Positions 45,901 to 57,930 of a DNA stretch of 64,000 nucleotides are shown here, one piece after another. This DNA comes from Plumapathes pennacea (lineage: Eukaryota > Cnidaria > Anthozoa > Antipatharia > Myriopathidae). The stretch spans positions 15,509,069 through 15,573,068 of the forward strand of contig OZ038463.1 of NCBI GenBank assembly GCA_964036295.1, written 5' to 3'. Within the stretch, counting starts at the first letter, position 1. Each line of letters begins with the position of its first letter. The position numbers were made by a program, and so were the translations under genes. The notes under the pieces are model-generated. The model worked only from the letters and a program-made list of their open reading frames with translations, searched no databases and was not told the origin of the DNA.

Positions 45901-48900
45901 AGCTACAGAATCCAACCTCTACCCAGAAACCTTTACCAGGGCACAGCTGCTATAAATATCACTTAATCTGCACACTGCACCTGATACAGATGTAGCTTGT
46001 AGTTTTTCTCCATTACAAAAAGCGCCATGGCCTCGTTTGGCTGTGAACATCTCATCTAGTATACCACTGTAAACAACACCAATTTCCACCTAGAACCACA
46101 TATTAAATAAAAGCACACACAAAAAAAGTATTTTATTTACCTGGTATAATGCATTTTTTTGAGACTGACTGACTGTGCTGATAAAAATATTTTTTCGGAA
46201 ATAATGGACTTTGCACAATTCTTTGGAATGGCCTATCTAAAAAAAGTTCACACAGAAAAAATTGGCTCTTTAGTGCATTAAACGGCTGAGATATAGGCTT
46301 TTGAAGTTCAAATTGCTTCATACTAAACCCTCTTATTTGGTGTTGGTTCCTTTGATTTGGAACCAACGCTAAATAAGAGAGTTTAGTTAAGACTATCTCG
46401 AACTTTAAACTTCTCTATCTTCGCTTCCAGTAGGGCTAGCGATTTGAAATTTTGCACACGTTCTTTCAGCAGCTGTGTATATCGCATGATGTGGTTTTGA
46501 GGTTTGAATGGAAAAGTGTGCAAAATGATGACGTCACACTTTACCACTCTGTACACATTAAATAAAACTTCATTGCTCCAGTAACCAGTTAAGCTGCTTC
46601 ATATTGAGAAGAGATTCTAGTAGTTCACACTACGCATTTATGTATTTTTTATTGTATCATACAAAATACAAAGTACAAAATATATAGACTTGGAATGATA
46701 ATATTATCTATTATGCTATACTATTACATAAACTCTGGTGTGATACAAGATTTCTGCCACTGACAAACGTCATATCTGAACACACAAAAAAAGGCTGATC
46801 TTGATGATCTTGCATGTTTTCGCATTTCTTAGTGGCGAAATTCTTTGTATTACACCAGTGTTTATGAATTAATAGAGGATATTACATGGCGGCACAAAGA
46901 TATGAATTTTATTTTCGAGTGGTAAAAACAATATTTTATGAACAAGCGCTCCGCGAGTGAGTAAAATATTGTTTTTACCACGAGAAAATAAAATCCATAT
47001 CTTCAAGCCACCGTGTAATTTTCTTTTTATTATATTAGGCACGAGTGTTTTACGAGAAATTGCACAAACAACAGTGCAAAAGCTGGAAATGATGCCAACA
47101 ATATCCTCACTAGTGAGGATATGGAAAATATGCCACTCGGGTCCTGGATGTACTTTCGTATGGATTTTACGCATGGTATATTTTCCAGTAAAACACCTGT
47201 GTCTATATAATAAAACAGAATATTACATGGACGCTTGGGTACACGCCCATGTATCATTCTTTATTTATTACACACCTGTTTGTTTATGGCCAAGGCAATA
47301 CTAACTGAAACCAATGGATACCTGATGGATGTGAGAGATGCAATCAGTGTGATTCCCAAATTTGCATCAAGATTACAGTATACAGCTGTATAATGCAATA
47401 AACATGTTTCATACCGGTGCACAAAGTTTGTGGTGCCATCAATAGGGTCTACAATCCATGTGGGATTATCTGTTAAGGTACAAGCATCCCCTGCTGCTAC
47501 AGACTCTTCACCTATGAAACTGAAAAGAGGATCAAAATTTCATATATGTTATAATAAATTATGTAGAAATTGGCTTTGAACTTAGGATAGCCATCGTAAA
47601 TGTAACTCAGATAAAACTGCAGCATCTACACTGTGAACATCGAGGTCACATATAGTCTGTCATCCATGAAAAATGATGAATTTGAAAGTCTTTGCCTATC
47701 AATCATGGATGTGTGTGCAACCTTGAGAAACTGCTCATGGGGATATTGTAACCTCAACAAATCAGAATCCAAAAATTATATCAAAAATAAAAGCCCAGAT
47801 TGATTGACCACTTTAATATTTATAAGACATGACTAGGTAAAAGATCATGTTGGATTATAATGGACTTATTTTCACTGTACTGTACTTGGTATGTAGGGTA
47901 CAGTAAAAGAATAAACCTAACATGTAAATCATTTGAGAAAATATGGTGTCAAACAAACAACATGCCTACACATTTTGTATAATATGCATAATTATTAACC
48001 TATACAACAGGGGCACATCCAGGGCAAAACCTGACTGCCTTCTGAAATTTGTGCTGCAAGCACCAAAAAAACACAATATTTAATAGGCCAGGCTTGAGTT
48101 CACCCACAAGGCAACAGCTGGACCTGAATGTTGGTACATTGTCAGTACCAAGCAGAAATCCATATATTTCCTGGAAGTATACTGTAGGGTGTGTGAACTC
48201 AAAACTGCAAGAATTTAATTACCCCCCCCCCTACCTGTGACTAGGAAACTTCTCCTTCAGTTTTCCAAAGATTAGTTTCTCAACTTTCTGGTCTGTCTCA
48301 GTAACCAAGTCAGTGCCACATTCTTTGGTTTGAACAGCTTTTTCTTTATGGTATGCTTCCCTCACCACCTGGCATACAATTCAGTCCAACAAAATATTAG
48401 TACTCTAAATGTGAAAATCCAAATTTACTCTTACAGCTGGTGTACACATGTATGAGCTGTCTGTATAGTTCCAGTTTTTGCTGAGGTTCAATATGGATTT
48501 TATTGTCTCTTGCTAGGAAGAGCGACTTTCTTAATTTCTCAAAATGTTGTCCACATTCTGAAAACCTTGTTTAAAAGATTGAGAAGCATTCAAAGTCAGA
48601 CGCAACAGCATCAAGTTAGTTTTTACATTTCACATATTGTTTCGTCTAGCTTGCTGTCGTCATCCTTGGCTTCTTGCTTTTAAAGCTCTCTTATGAGGAA
48701 GTAAACATTAATCAAATGATTGGTATCAGTGTGTGGATTGAATGTAAGCCTGTGTTATTTTACTGGTGCATGTGAGGTTTCTAATCACACATACCCCTCT
48801 TTATAGTTCCATATACAGGTATAAAAAGCTGGATGGAAAATTATATATTTCAGTCTGAAATACACTAGGGTCAGGGTTTTGAGAAAAGTACAGCGGTGCA

Positions 48901-49357
48901 TGCAGACTCATCCATTCTAAGAAGCGATCGATTCCCATCTCTGAATAAAAATAAGGGGTCGGTTTAACACTCTATTACAGTATGTGAATTAGCTCAAAAA
49001 GAAACAATATGCTAATATGTTATTTTTGTAAATATGTGGGGACGAAGATTGAGACCTAGCGTTCTTTTCACAGGCGTAACTAATCTCTTCTTGTTGGACA
49101 GTGTGAAATCATATAATAAATTGATAATTGATAATTTTAAACTGCTTCTTCTTATAGCTACGGGCGTATTTACTTTCGTTGTTTTTCTAAAATGTTCGAC
49201 GTTCACAGCATTTCAGTAGTATATCGCACGACTCTTCACTCGATCTAAATGCAGGTTTCTCACGAAAAAAAAAAAAAAAAATTACCTTCCCTGCTTCTTT
49301 TGCAATACTGACAGCAGCTTCGAGGAAAGTTGCCATGTCACTCTGTGGCGCTGCCAT
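42982..49357 (-). CDS. IMPA1: Inositol monophosphatase 1
   Basis: Eight exons on the minus strand: 49357-49286, 48368-48235, 47519-47415, 47321-47276, 46089-45981, 45297-45189, 44691-44540, 43088-42982; 277 aa, the length I recall for human IMPA1. The metal-binding residues are present: Glu in FIGEES, motif [14 protein letters not shown] and, near the C-terminus, [17 protein letters not shown]. The substrate loop has GSSRAKVD. The enzyme hydrolyses myo-inositol monophosphates in the cytosol with Mg2+ and is the target of lithium. Exon 4 is only 46 nt. The start codon gives [15 protein letters not shown]. Introns hold several MITEs and a 62-bp tandem repeat. It was head-to-head with ASRGL1 before the transposon nest came between them. 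Confidence 0.96.
43939..44267. mobile_element. MITE in IMPA1 intron 7
   Basis: Inverted ends AGCCCTGGCCAAACGGACTC and, complement on the right, GCCCCTGGCCAAACGGACTC, continuing CCAA. Length about 330 bp. Confidence 0.85.
44343..44515. mobile_element. Pogo/Tigger-like MITE with TA duplication
   Basis: TA-CAGTCAATCCCCCTCTTAA on the left and TATAGGGAGTTGACTG-TA on the right. It lies 25 bp from the splice donor of IMPA1 exon 7. Confidence 0.8.
45425..45725. repeat. Tandem repeat, ~62-bp unit, about five copies
   Basis: The unit is built of ATAGGAAACACTTGTTTTTA, CCAACAACAATAACAAAAC and TAGTTCTC. It is in IMPA1 intron 5. Copies are adjacent, with no unique spacers, so it is not a CRISPR array. 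Confidence 0.9.
46881..47020. mobile_element. 140-bp palindromic foldback element
   Basis: ATTACATGGCGGC at the left pairs with the right end CCACCGTGTAAT. The arms contain GGTAAAAACAATATTTTA and its complement, and the centre is AAGCGCTCCGCGAGTGAG. Confidence 0.8.
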
Positions 49358-49860
49358 TTTGTTGACCTCGTTTTCACGAGTGACTGTCGTTCCCTGGGAA
49401 CTAGTTTGGTTGTGAGCCTGGCAACATTTCACACAGTGCCCAGCGGCCTCTGTTGTGGCACGGCAGCGTTCATATTGACTGCCCCTTTCCAGGTAATGTA
49501 ATGATCTAACAATTATCAACCTTTGAAATGTATGCAAATTAGATACTTGCAATGTCAACAGTTGACAACAGAGTGCAGATTGAAACGTCTTCGGCTTCCC
49601 CTCCTGCTCTCGGCTGGACTCGAGCTCCTTATCGATTAATACAGGTCCTTTTTCAAACAGCACAAGTTAGATGTTACAGTGCATCAAAAAATGAACAGAT
49701 TGAATTTGGTTAAAGCCAATTTTGGATAATCTGTGTAATTGTCCTGTGCTTTTGGATTGGCATCCTCGTTATCAGGCTCTTTTAGGGAACCTAGAACCCT
49801 ATGGCAGTTACGTGTAATCGCTGAAGCATGGACACCTTTCTCCATGTGAAATTCCTTCGC
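49358..49860. promoter_or_regulatory. IMPA1 upstream region
   Basis: About 500 bp between the IMPA1 start and the first transposon. It should hold the IMPA1 promoter and part of the ancestral shared spacer with ASRGL1. No motif is assigned. Confidence 0.5.
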
Positions 49861-50464
49861 TTGAGGTCCCGATAAAGGTTTGCGCGCCCCTTTCGGGAAA
49901 AATCATTGTAGCGTTACAATTTAACGTACATACACGTATTATATATCTTTATAAAGGTCTTGGACGGCAGATTACAGATCTGGTGTTATCGTTTTCAGGC
50001 ACATTGAAGGTGAAGTACAATTGAGGTTAATTTGAAACTTGATTGTTTCGGAAACGGGAAACAAAACTTCTGTCAGTTTTATTCGAAAATGCTAGAACAA
50101 GTTTTTTTCTTATACTCAATGAAGTTGACTAAAATACCGTGTCAGCGAATTTTGATCCGTTTTGTTTGGATTATATTTTTATTTAAAGTGCCTATGCAGC
50201 GAGAGTGAATGTCCACTTTTATCTCCGTAAACAAAAAATATGGTCTATTAGGGTCACCTTCATGGAAAAAATATTTGTTTGATCACAAAGAAATATATCT
50301 TTTTTACGTCTCAAAGATCGCTTTTTTTACGAAAAAAATTAAGCCAAGAGCCTGGTAACGAGTGACGTCATTGGTTGTGTATGTTTGCTCGAGTAATTCG
50401 AAGCGAGTAATTGTTTGGACGAGTATTCTGTGCTGTTGCTTTTGAACTCCGTGAAAGAAACAAA

Positions 50465-51373
50465 ATGTCTGAAAGCGAACCACAGATATCCTCGTCGTCA
50501 TCTGAGGGAGAAAGAGAGTCTTCTTCCGAAGAAAACCATATAGCAAATGTGTTTCAACCGTATGCGGACGAACCACTAGCAGATGATGAATGGACGGACG
50601 GCGAAGAAGAAGATGAAGATGGGTTAGCTCCTCTTACTTTAGAGAGACGACACGATGGAACGGATCCCGTTCAGATATGGTACGTGTATATATACATATC
50701 GTTATGGGTATGATTTTCTTTCACACGACTACCAGATATTGAATTATATTCATAAAGTTTGGACGTTTTATTTGCTTCGCACCTGTGCTTCTGATTGTCA
50801 GATACGCCAGTGTGATCGACTCTTTGATTTTCCTATCATTTCATCGCCAACCTATCGTAATGATTCGGTGCACTCACTCTTTTTTTAAACTGTTTAGGTG
50901 CTCATGTCATCATTGTGATTCTGCACACTTGGAATCAGCCTTGGAATATCGGTGCTGTAAAGAGGTAAAGCCAGTGCTAAACCTCCTTTGTTTTGAAGGA
51001 AAGGATGATATAGAGTGCATCACAAAGCACCCTGACTTCGAACCAATGACAAACACCACCGTGCTCAAGAATATTGCCCCTCTTTTGAAAGATACACAAG
51101 GAAGACGATATCGACGTCAACCAGGCCGATCAGAAAATGAGTAAGTAAATATTTTGTGTCAAAAAAGAACAACAACAATCAACTCAAACAACATTATAAC
51201 TTCTATTCAGACTACTCAGAGCAACTGCATACAGATGGTTGATTAGATGGCTATGTGGCCATTTGGGCTGGGGGAATTCAAGACCTCTTCCAGCCTGTGT
51301 TTACAACAGCATTCGGACAAGAATAGCATCGCACAACACCACAGGATATGCTACATTCCAAGAAAGAAATAAC
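50465..51373 (+). CDS. P2X7-receptor C-terminal ('ballast')-like domain protein encoded by the transposon
   Basis: Three exons, 50465-50679, 50898-51140 and 51211-51373, splice in phase to 206 aa. The N-terminal 60 residues are acidic and Ser-rich. The rest has the Cys pattern of the P2RX7 cytoplasmic ballast domain: WCSCHHCDSA, YRCCKEV, CITKHPDFEPM, then AYRWLIRWLCGHLG and LPACVYNSIRTRI. In the vertebrate receptor this domain binds zinc and guanine nucleotide (established for P2X7, not shown here). There is no ion-channel part and no transmembrane segment. Function in the element is unknown; it may be a DNA- or zinc-binding accessory protein. The recognition is by eye from conserved Cys/Trp/Arg positions, but these are numerous. 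Confidence 0.82.
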
Positions 51374-51384
51374 TAGAAATGTAT

Positions 51385-54300
51385 TTAATTTTTAGTTTTC
51401 GAATTGACTGTGTTATTTTGCAATGATTGGCAATTGATTTTAGAATGGCCCCTCATTGGCTGGTGACAGGTTTTACAACAAGGCCTTTTTTTCTTGGCAG
51501 CAGATTTGCCTTGTTGCTCTTCTGACGTTGACTGTAATTCATATTGCCTCTGATCTGAAAAGTAAAAAACAGCACACGTGTTCAATGTTAAGTTTTTTAT
51601 AAACCACAATTATTATTTATGTTAATTATGGCAAATTAGTTTTGAAAGTTTCATGTTTTTAGTGTTTGAACTTTAATTCATGAAATACCAAGAAAAAAAT
51701 AATAATAATAAAATAAAAAAAAAACACTTTTTTACCTTCTGGAAATAATTGTGTCCTTAGCTTGTTTCTCTCTTCTTTATGGCTTATTGCCTCTTCTTTT
51801 GATAACCTGTCAGGAAATTGCCTATTCAAGGGTTCTGGTACCATGGCCACATACTTCTGAAGTTTTTCATCCCGAGCATCAGGAGACAAACTGAACAGAA
51901 TCTTACTGATATCATCAACATAATCTAGAAAAGGAAAATGTTTTCTGAGTGCTTTGTATAAAATCAAAGATAACAAGATTTCATATTCTTTCTATCAGTA
52001 AAGCAATATTATTGTCTAGAAAAACAAAGTTGAGAAGTACCCAAATAATTATTTCATACATTGTACTACTGTAAGTACAGCCATTTCAAAAAGGGTAAGT
52101 GCCACGTTTTAAACATTTTTAGTTTAAAATGTATTGCTGATCAAAAGTATAGACAAAAATAAGCTTCTCATATCAAGGAATTGTAGTTCTCTTTGCACTT
52201 TATGCCATATGGCATTGCAAAGAAATAATAAAAGTAAAAGTTGAAAGTTTGTGGCATTTCTGAGATAAAAACATTGGGTAATATGTAAATGTTTTTTATC
52301 ATTCTTTATACACAAACTCAAGAAACAACCAATCACATTTTTCATCTTGGTATGGAACAACAGCTGTGTATAATCTATTTGTTGTACTTTCCTTTCAATT
52401 ACAGTTACTTACCATATGTATGAGGAACTGAGACTTCTCTTACCACTTCTTCACCAAGCTTAAACTTAGGCCAAGTGACTTTGTAATATGGCTTTCCTTC
52501 TTTGGTTTTCTTGGTTTCTCTTTTGACATTTTCATTGAAATGAAGGCTGGCCAAAATGTGTCTGTTACAAAAGAGCAAATCAATAAATTTTACTGTATTA
52601 TTTTACACAATAAAAGTAATCTTTGACTAATCACATCACAGTACACCACTATAAACAGTTTACTTTTTCATACTAAAGGAGAAATATACCTACAATACGT
52701 GCCAAGCCAAGAGAAACATAACATTTTTGGATGCCAGTAGTTGAGAGTAGCATGAAAGCCTTCTAGGCAGCTAGTCTGGGCATCTGATGATAGCTGTTTG
52801 ATGTCATTTAGCATTCTGGTATTCATCAGTATGGAGTTGAGCTTTGCATAACCTTTGGTTCCTGAAAATACATATATACATGTACATTGAAGGGGGAGAG
52901 AGAGAGAGAGAGGGGGGGGGGGGGGGGGGGTGGATTGGATGGAGAGAGAACATAATAATTTTGAACAGTGCAGGTTAGTGTACCTATCTTCATCCATTTT
53001 CTGCGCTGTATTTGATCATCATGAGCACATTTAGGAAACAATGGATTGGGATGATTATCATGTTTATCAGTAATATGAAGCATGAAAGATTTCCATTTGG
53101 CAAGAATCATGGATTGGAAGCCCTGTATGGTACTTGTGGCACACCAGTACATGTGTTTTCTGACACCTTTCATCCAATCTTTTATCAGCTCAAAACCCTT
53201 TTCTTTGCTTGCTTTGAGCATTTGCTTGGTAACGGATCTTGCAACATGCCAGATGTCATAGAAATGGCTTGTACTGGGATGTTTCTCTCTTAACCATTTT
53301 GCAATGCCACGGTGCCTGTCAGAGATAAAGACCTTGATTTGAAGACCAGCAGCCAACAAGTAGCTAAAGCATTTCTTCGCTCCTTCCAGTTCCATTGCTT
53401 GACTACTTCCAACAGGAGAATCTTGCTGACAGAAGCACCAGCCATTAATGTAGCAAAACTGATCAGTACATTTCCTGCAGGATGTCTCCCCAAAACAAAT
53501 GGTTGGCTTTGCCACTTATATCCGGTACATGTTGTGCATGATTGAATAATAGTTACCATTGTTCCATTTCTCTTCATTGTAACTTTGGGCTTTTCCATTT
53601 TGCAATTAAAGCAAAACATTGAGAAAATATTTAGAAGCATGGTGTAGAAAACCACAAACTTAGGCTCTTGGTGAGGTGGTGTACCAGGTTCCACACTATA
53701 AGGGAAAATACACAATTAATAGCTATACCTATATAATTGCACACTGGGGTTAATATTGATCTGGAGCTGTTCACATTTCATGAAGTAGAGGGCAATTTTG
53801 TGGGATAAATACTACTCTCCCATTTTGAACTTTTGTTTGTTGCTACATTTACTGCTGCTGTCCCCCTCCTCCCTACAAAAGCACACTGAATTGTACACAG
53901 TATAATATTATTGTAACCTAAGACTAACTTTCAGACAGATGGGGTTATTTGCTTTTCCACATATGAGACTATTAAATATGTTACTATAGGCCAGATTATT
54001 TGTCACTAGAGCCCCATCCCCACCCCATTTTTTTGTTTTTGGTCTGAAATAGAGTATCGATTATGTCTTTTTGGTCTAGGATATGCCATGATTTTAACAG
54101 AGATGACATTGCATGGCAAATGGGAAAAATCCCGAACATAAAACGTGCCACACATTTTGCAGTGGGATCTGAGATAGGGTACACATTATTTTGCCCCCAC
54201 CCCGTTTGTGGCACATACAGAAAATCGCTTGCATTCCTACCTTATATTACTCTCACTACTTTCCGGTGTACCATCATCGGTCGAGTCCCCGATATCTTCA

Positions 54301-55312
54301 CGTGCCAGCCATTCGGGGTCCATTTCATGATCATCTTCTGTCTCTGTTACTTCTGTCTCGGTAGCTGTATTCGTATTCCCGGAGTTAACCTCCTCGTTTA
54401 ATTCATCGTACAATGATTCGTTTCCTGAACTTTCGGTAGTATCTTCATCGGCAATCTGCACAAAATACAGACGTAAAGCTAACTTAGGCATGGTTTCAAG
54501 CTCTAAATCTTTGGACCTTGTCAAAAAGAACCGTAAACATTGATCACACTGACGTGTACTGGGACTTTTTAATTTACTTACGCGTTTATTACTCTCTTTG
54601 AGTTCACGAACTCTTCTCCTCAAATAACTATTACTTCTTTGTAACTTTCGTATAGCCTTCGCTTTTTTCAAGCAGTCTGCACAGGAAGTTTTTTCTGGTG
54701 GTAAATTTACAGTGCACAAGGGCGGTTCATCGGCTGTTTCAACAACAAATGGTTCAACTGGCTTATCTTCGTGTCCTTTGTCTTCGATTTCTTGTTGTCC
54801 TTCATCGTCCATAGCCTGTTTAATGATCTACAATATCCAGAAAAGGAAAGTTTGAGGACTTAAGCCCGAAAGGAGACAAACACACGCTAAAATGGAGAAA
54901 TTTATTAATAGTAGTTTAAGACATTCACCTTTCTCTTGTCGCGACGAGACAAGTCTGGCTTGCAAGCTGGATTTATTGCCGTGTCGATGGTAGGGACAGA
55001 ACCCTTTATCAGTCGTCTTGTAGCAGATACATTTTTCAAATCAGTACTGTCAGCAAGAAGATCTAATCTTCGTGAAAAACAATCTTGGCTGAAATGCACC
55101 GAGCACAAGACTGACGTCTTTGAAGGCCTGAATGCTGGCCGGTGTTTCTGCACAAATTTAGTCCATTTCCGTCTTATATTTTCATCAGTTGGAAATGTGT
55201 GCATAGAGATACCCGGTACTAAACTGCTGTTAGTACAACTAATACTTCCCGGGCCTCCAGCAACACAAAACTTTCCACTAACTCTACGCTTTGACTTATC
55301 AGTGGTCGCCAT
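51385..55312 (-). pseudogene. Kolobok-type transposase with N-terminal THAP domain, internally deleted
   Basis: Exons on the minus strand: 55312-54929, 54827-54241, 53695-52984, 52861-52690, 52561-52413, 51924-51736, 51554-51385. The first encodes a THAP zinc finger (FCVAGG...C, HTFPTD, RKWTKFV, SVLCSVHF). Then an acidic linker with CADCLKKAK, a transposase core (GRHPAGNVLISFATLMAGAS; FISDRHRGIAKWLREKHP; HFYDIWHVARSV; MYWCATST; LEGFHATLNYWHPKM) and a Cys-rich tail CCKTCHQPMRGHSKINC. Near 53415-53430 the frame changes right after GASVSKIL and the protein resumes far downstream: about 100 codons that I expect in this family, with the first catalytic Asp, look missing. This copy is probably inactive. 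Confidence 0.8.
52890..52932. repeat. GA-rich and poly-G microsatellite
   Basis: (GA)n followed by a G run, in the intron before the fourth transposase exon. Confidence 0.85.
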
Positions 55313-55920
55313 GTTAGACTGCAAACACAACTGATGACGTCACAGGGTTATTTTGGCCGCGCCAAAACTGTCTCAATTTTCGGGGTCGACCAGGTCGTCT
55401 TCAAGCGGCGAAAAAAAGTACTTTCCTTAAATCAATTCCCCTGAAACTTTCACAATCCAAAAGAAAACTCAAAAGGTTTGTCTTAGTGAGTTTATTTTGT
55501 ATATGGGATTCTCGCTGCATAGGCACTTTAAGGTGATTCCCTGGTTTTGCATTGCGCATCTTTACTGCGCATAACACTTTCGAGACAGTAGACATTGAGG
55601 ACCACTAAATTTTCAAGAACGAAATTTCCTTCATTTTGTCCCCGAACGAAGTGAGGGAAATACTCACGACACTAATGCAGTAATATTATACCGCCTACTT
55701 GGGGACTCCAAGCCTGTCGCCATCTCAAAATTTAACGTTCGTCTGTCTGTCAGTCTGTCTGGCGTACGACTTTAGGCGCGGTTACCCCGCTAACCAATAA
55801 CAAAGGCCGGATCGATCACGTGTGCCCTGTTGTTTTACTCGGATTAACAGAGAAATTAGACTTGAACAAAGCATTTAGATTTGAACGAAGCAACAATATA
55901 TCGTAGCTACGTTCACGAAA

Positions 55921-56812
55921 ATGGAAAACTTAACTGAAAAACTTGAAACACAACAGTCTCGCGAAGCTCGTCTTCAAATGAGAAGGGAACAGGCACAAGC
56001 AAGGCGAAATCGTGAAACGAGCGAACAACGCCAAATTCGTCTCGAGAAAAGGCGACAATCCTGTTATGATTGACAGCATCATAAAAAGAAACGTGCCGAA
56101 GAAACGACTCCGCAAAGAAAACAGCGCATGAATGCCAATCGAAAACGACATGAACAGAAGCGCAAAGCACAGACAACTCCGCAAAGAGAATCCAATCGCC
56201 AACGAGTAGCTTCTCGACGTGGCAATGAATCGTCTGAACAGAGTACCCGCAGGCTTCAAGCTCAAAATGAAGCCAACACTCGACGCCAACAACAGCGTGC
56301 TGCAGTTATTGAAGAACGTCGCAGCCAAAAACAACAATATTTGCATAACCGTGGGTGGGCAAATCCAGAAATTCCTCCATTCCACGAACAAGAACGGGTG
56401 CGGGAAGAACTCACTGCCTTTCGCAGCTTTGAGGAAAATCTCTGACACTTACGCTGCAAGGTATGCAGAGAAACATGGCCGATCACCAACCAAAGTGTGC
56501 CCGAGCTGAACTATACCTGCATCAGGTGCAAACGCGACAAAAAGACCTCGTGTCGATTGTTCTCAGCTGAAAACGACATGGATCCTGGGACAGTCCCTGC
56601 AGAACTACAGGACCTCACCGAAGTAGAGGAAATGCTGATTGCCAGAGCTTTCCCAATCATGTGTGTTTACCGAAAACACGGCGGCCAGCGTGGGTACAAA
56701 GGTCATGTCCTCAACTTGCCACAGGATGTTCAGGGATTTCTCAGCACTCTTCCAGCCAATGTGAGTGATCTGCCCGTTCTTATCATCAGGAAGCAAGGGG
56801 CAGGCAGGTAAG
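55921..56812 (+). pseudogene. Helitron-like polyprotein N-terminal fragment (DUF6570-type), broken
   Basis: Begins with a long Arg/Gln/Glu-rich helix (QSREARLQMRREQAQARRN; RKRHEQKRKAQ) interrupted by a TGA at about 56071. After a frame change near 56443 comes a Cys pair region (LRCKVC..., YTCIRCKRD) and then PAELQDLTEVEEMLIARAFP and GYKGHVLNLPQDVQGFL, the pattern of DUF6570 found before the Helitron helicase-like domain. No Rep or helicase domain follows. A 3' splice-like GTAAG is at 56809. It is a decayed or captured fragment. Confidence 0.7.
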
Positions 56813-57699
56813 AATTGAAAACTATTCTGTATGGCTTTTATAGTTGTATTTATATTTTTGACCTCGCTGTGTATTGATGGCCAAATTTGCACAATTACGC
56901 ATTAATTGCAATTTGGCCATTCTTTGTCATTGTTTCTTTTCAATGAAGAACAGTTAAACAAAGAATGCATGGTGAAATTTTGTTTAATTTGAATTCCTGC
57001 TTAATCAGACCACTGATTGTGTTTTGTTATTATTTGCTGCATTTTTATACACAAGGATCAAAGAGAACACAATACTGTATACATGTGTTTGTACTTTGAT
57101 TTACCATTGCAAAAACTATAGTTTGTGTTTTTTAGAATATTTGCCAATTTTTACTACAGTATCAGTGCCTAATTAATTTACAGTGATTTATGATCTATGC
57201 AGTGAAGTTTCTTTAGCTGTCTATATGATGATGTGCATTTGTTTTTATGCCATGTACACTTGATATTACGCTCGGGGATAACCAAAAACATTTATAGCAG
57301 TGTTTTGAGGAAAGAATATTGGCCTCTACTATCAGGACAACAAGTATTTATTTACAGTGCGCCAGTTCCTTTGCAGCATCCTTCCAAGATTTATGTCAAT
57401 TGTGGATGAATAGTACAGGTTAGCTATGAAAGTGCATTGTATTGTGTACATCATGTGAATTATCTTATTAATCCACTTAAGACTTGGTGCCTTTTCTGAT
57501 TTTTGTAGGAGCAAAGAAAGAGGTTCCTTGGCTAAACTTACACTTCAGTCCAAGTGGAAGTTCAATTTCTATGTTGTTTATAGGTAAGTACTGTATAATA
57601 AATTTGCAACAATATGTACCGAAGACAAAAACCTGAACATGTGTTTTCATCTTCAAAGATTATGCTAAAGGAAATGTTAAAGTGAAGGAATCATGCTGA

Positions 57700-57930
57700 G
57701 AAGCCAACTCCTGTGCTGTTAAGGGATCCTCATATACCAAGTCACTGCCATCATGAAAGTGTAAGATTGTCAGGAGCCAAAAATGAACTCAATGCTGACG
57801 TGTACAACCCGATTGTCTGGTCCAACAAGAATGCCAAAGGAAAAAGTTCTCAAAAACATTGGCCTGTATATTCTGTTGAGTACGCCACAAAAAAATTTTT
57901 GGGATATCTGTATGTTTTCTTAAAATTTGG
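57700..57930 (+). other. Unassigned open stretch in the second TTAA element
   Basis: Reads LLRDPHIPSHCHHESVRLSG and then YNPIVWSNKNAKGKSSQKHW. It looks protein-like (His/Cys/Trp content) up to about 57900 but matches nothing I know, and the rest of the frame is hydrophobic noise. Confidence 0.3.

Larger units (their letters stand above)
50187..55527. mobile_element. Kolobok-type DNA transposon, 5.3 kb
   Basis: Perfect 18-bp terminal inverted repeats AGTGCCTATGCAGCGAGA lie between TTAA at 50183-50186 and 55528-55531. It carries two convergent genes: a THAP/transposase gene on the minus strand and a P2X7-C-domain gene on the plus strand, whose stops are about 12 bp apart. TTAA duplication plus a THAP-domain transposase fits the Kolobok superfamily; piggyBac also uses TTAA but lacks THAP. 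Confidence 0.9.

Noticed and set aside
47645..47740. Second copy of the AATAGACC MITE
   Set aside because: Only a diverged fragment with GGATGTGTGTGCAACCTTGA; ends not definable.
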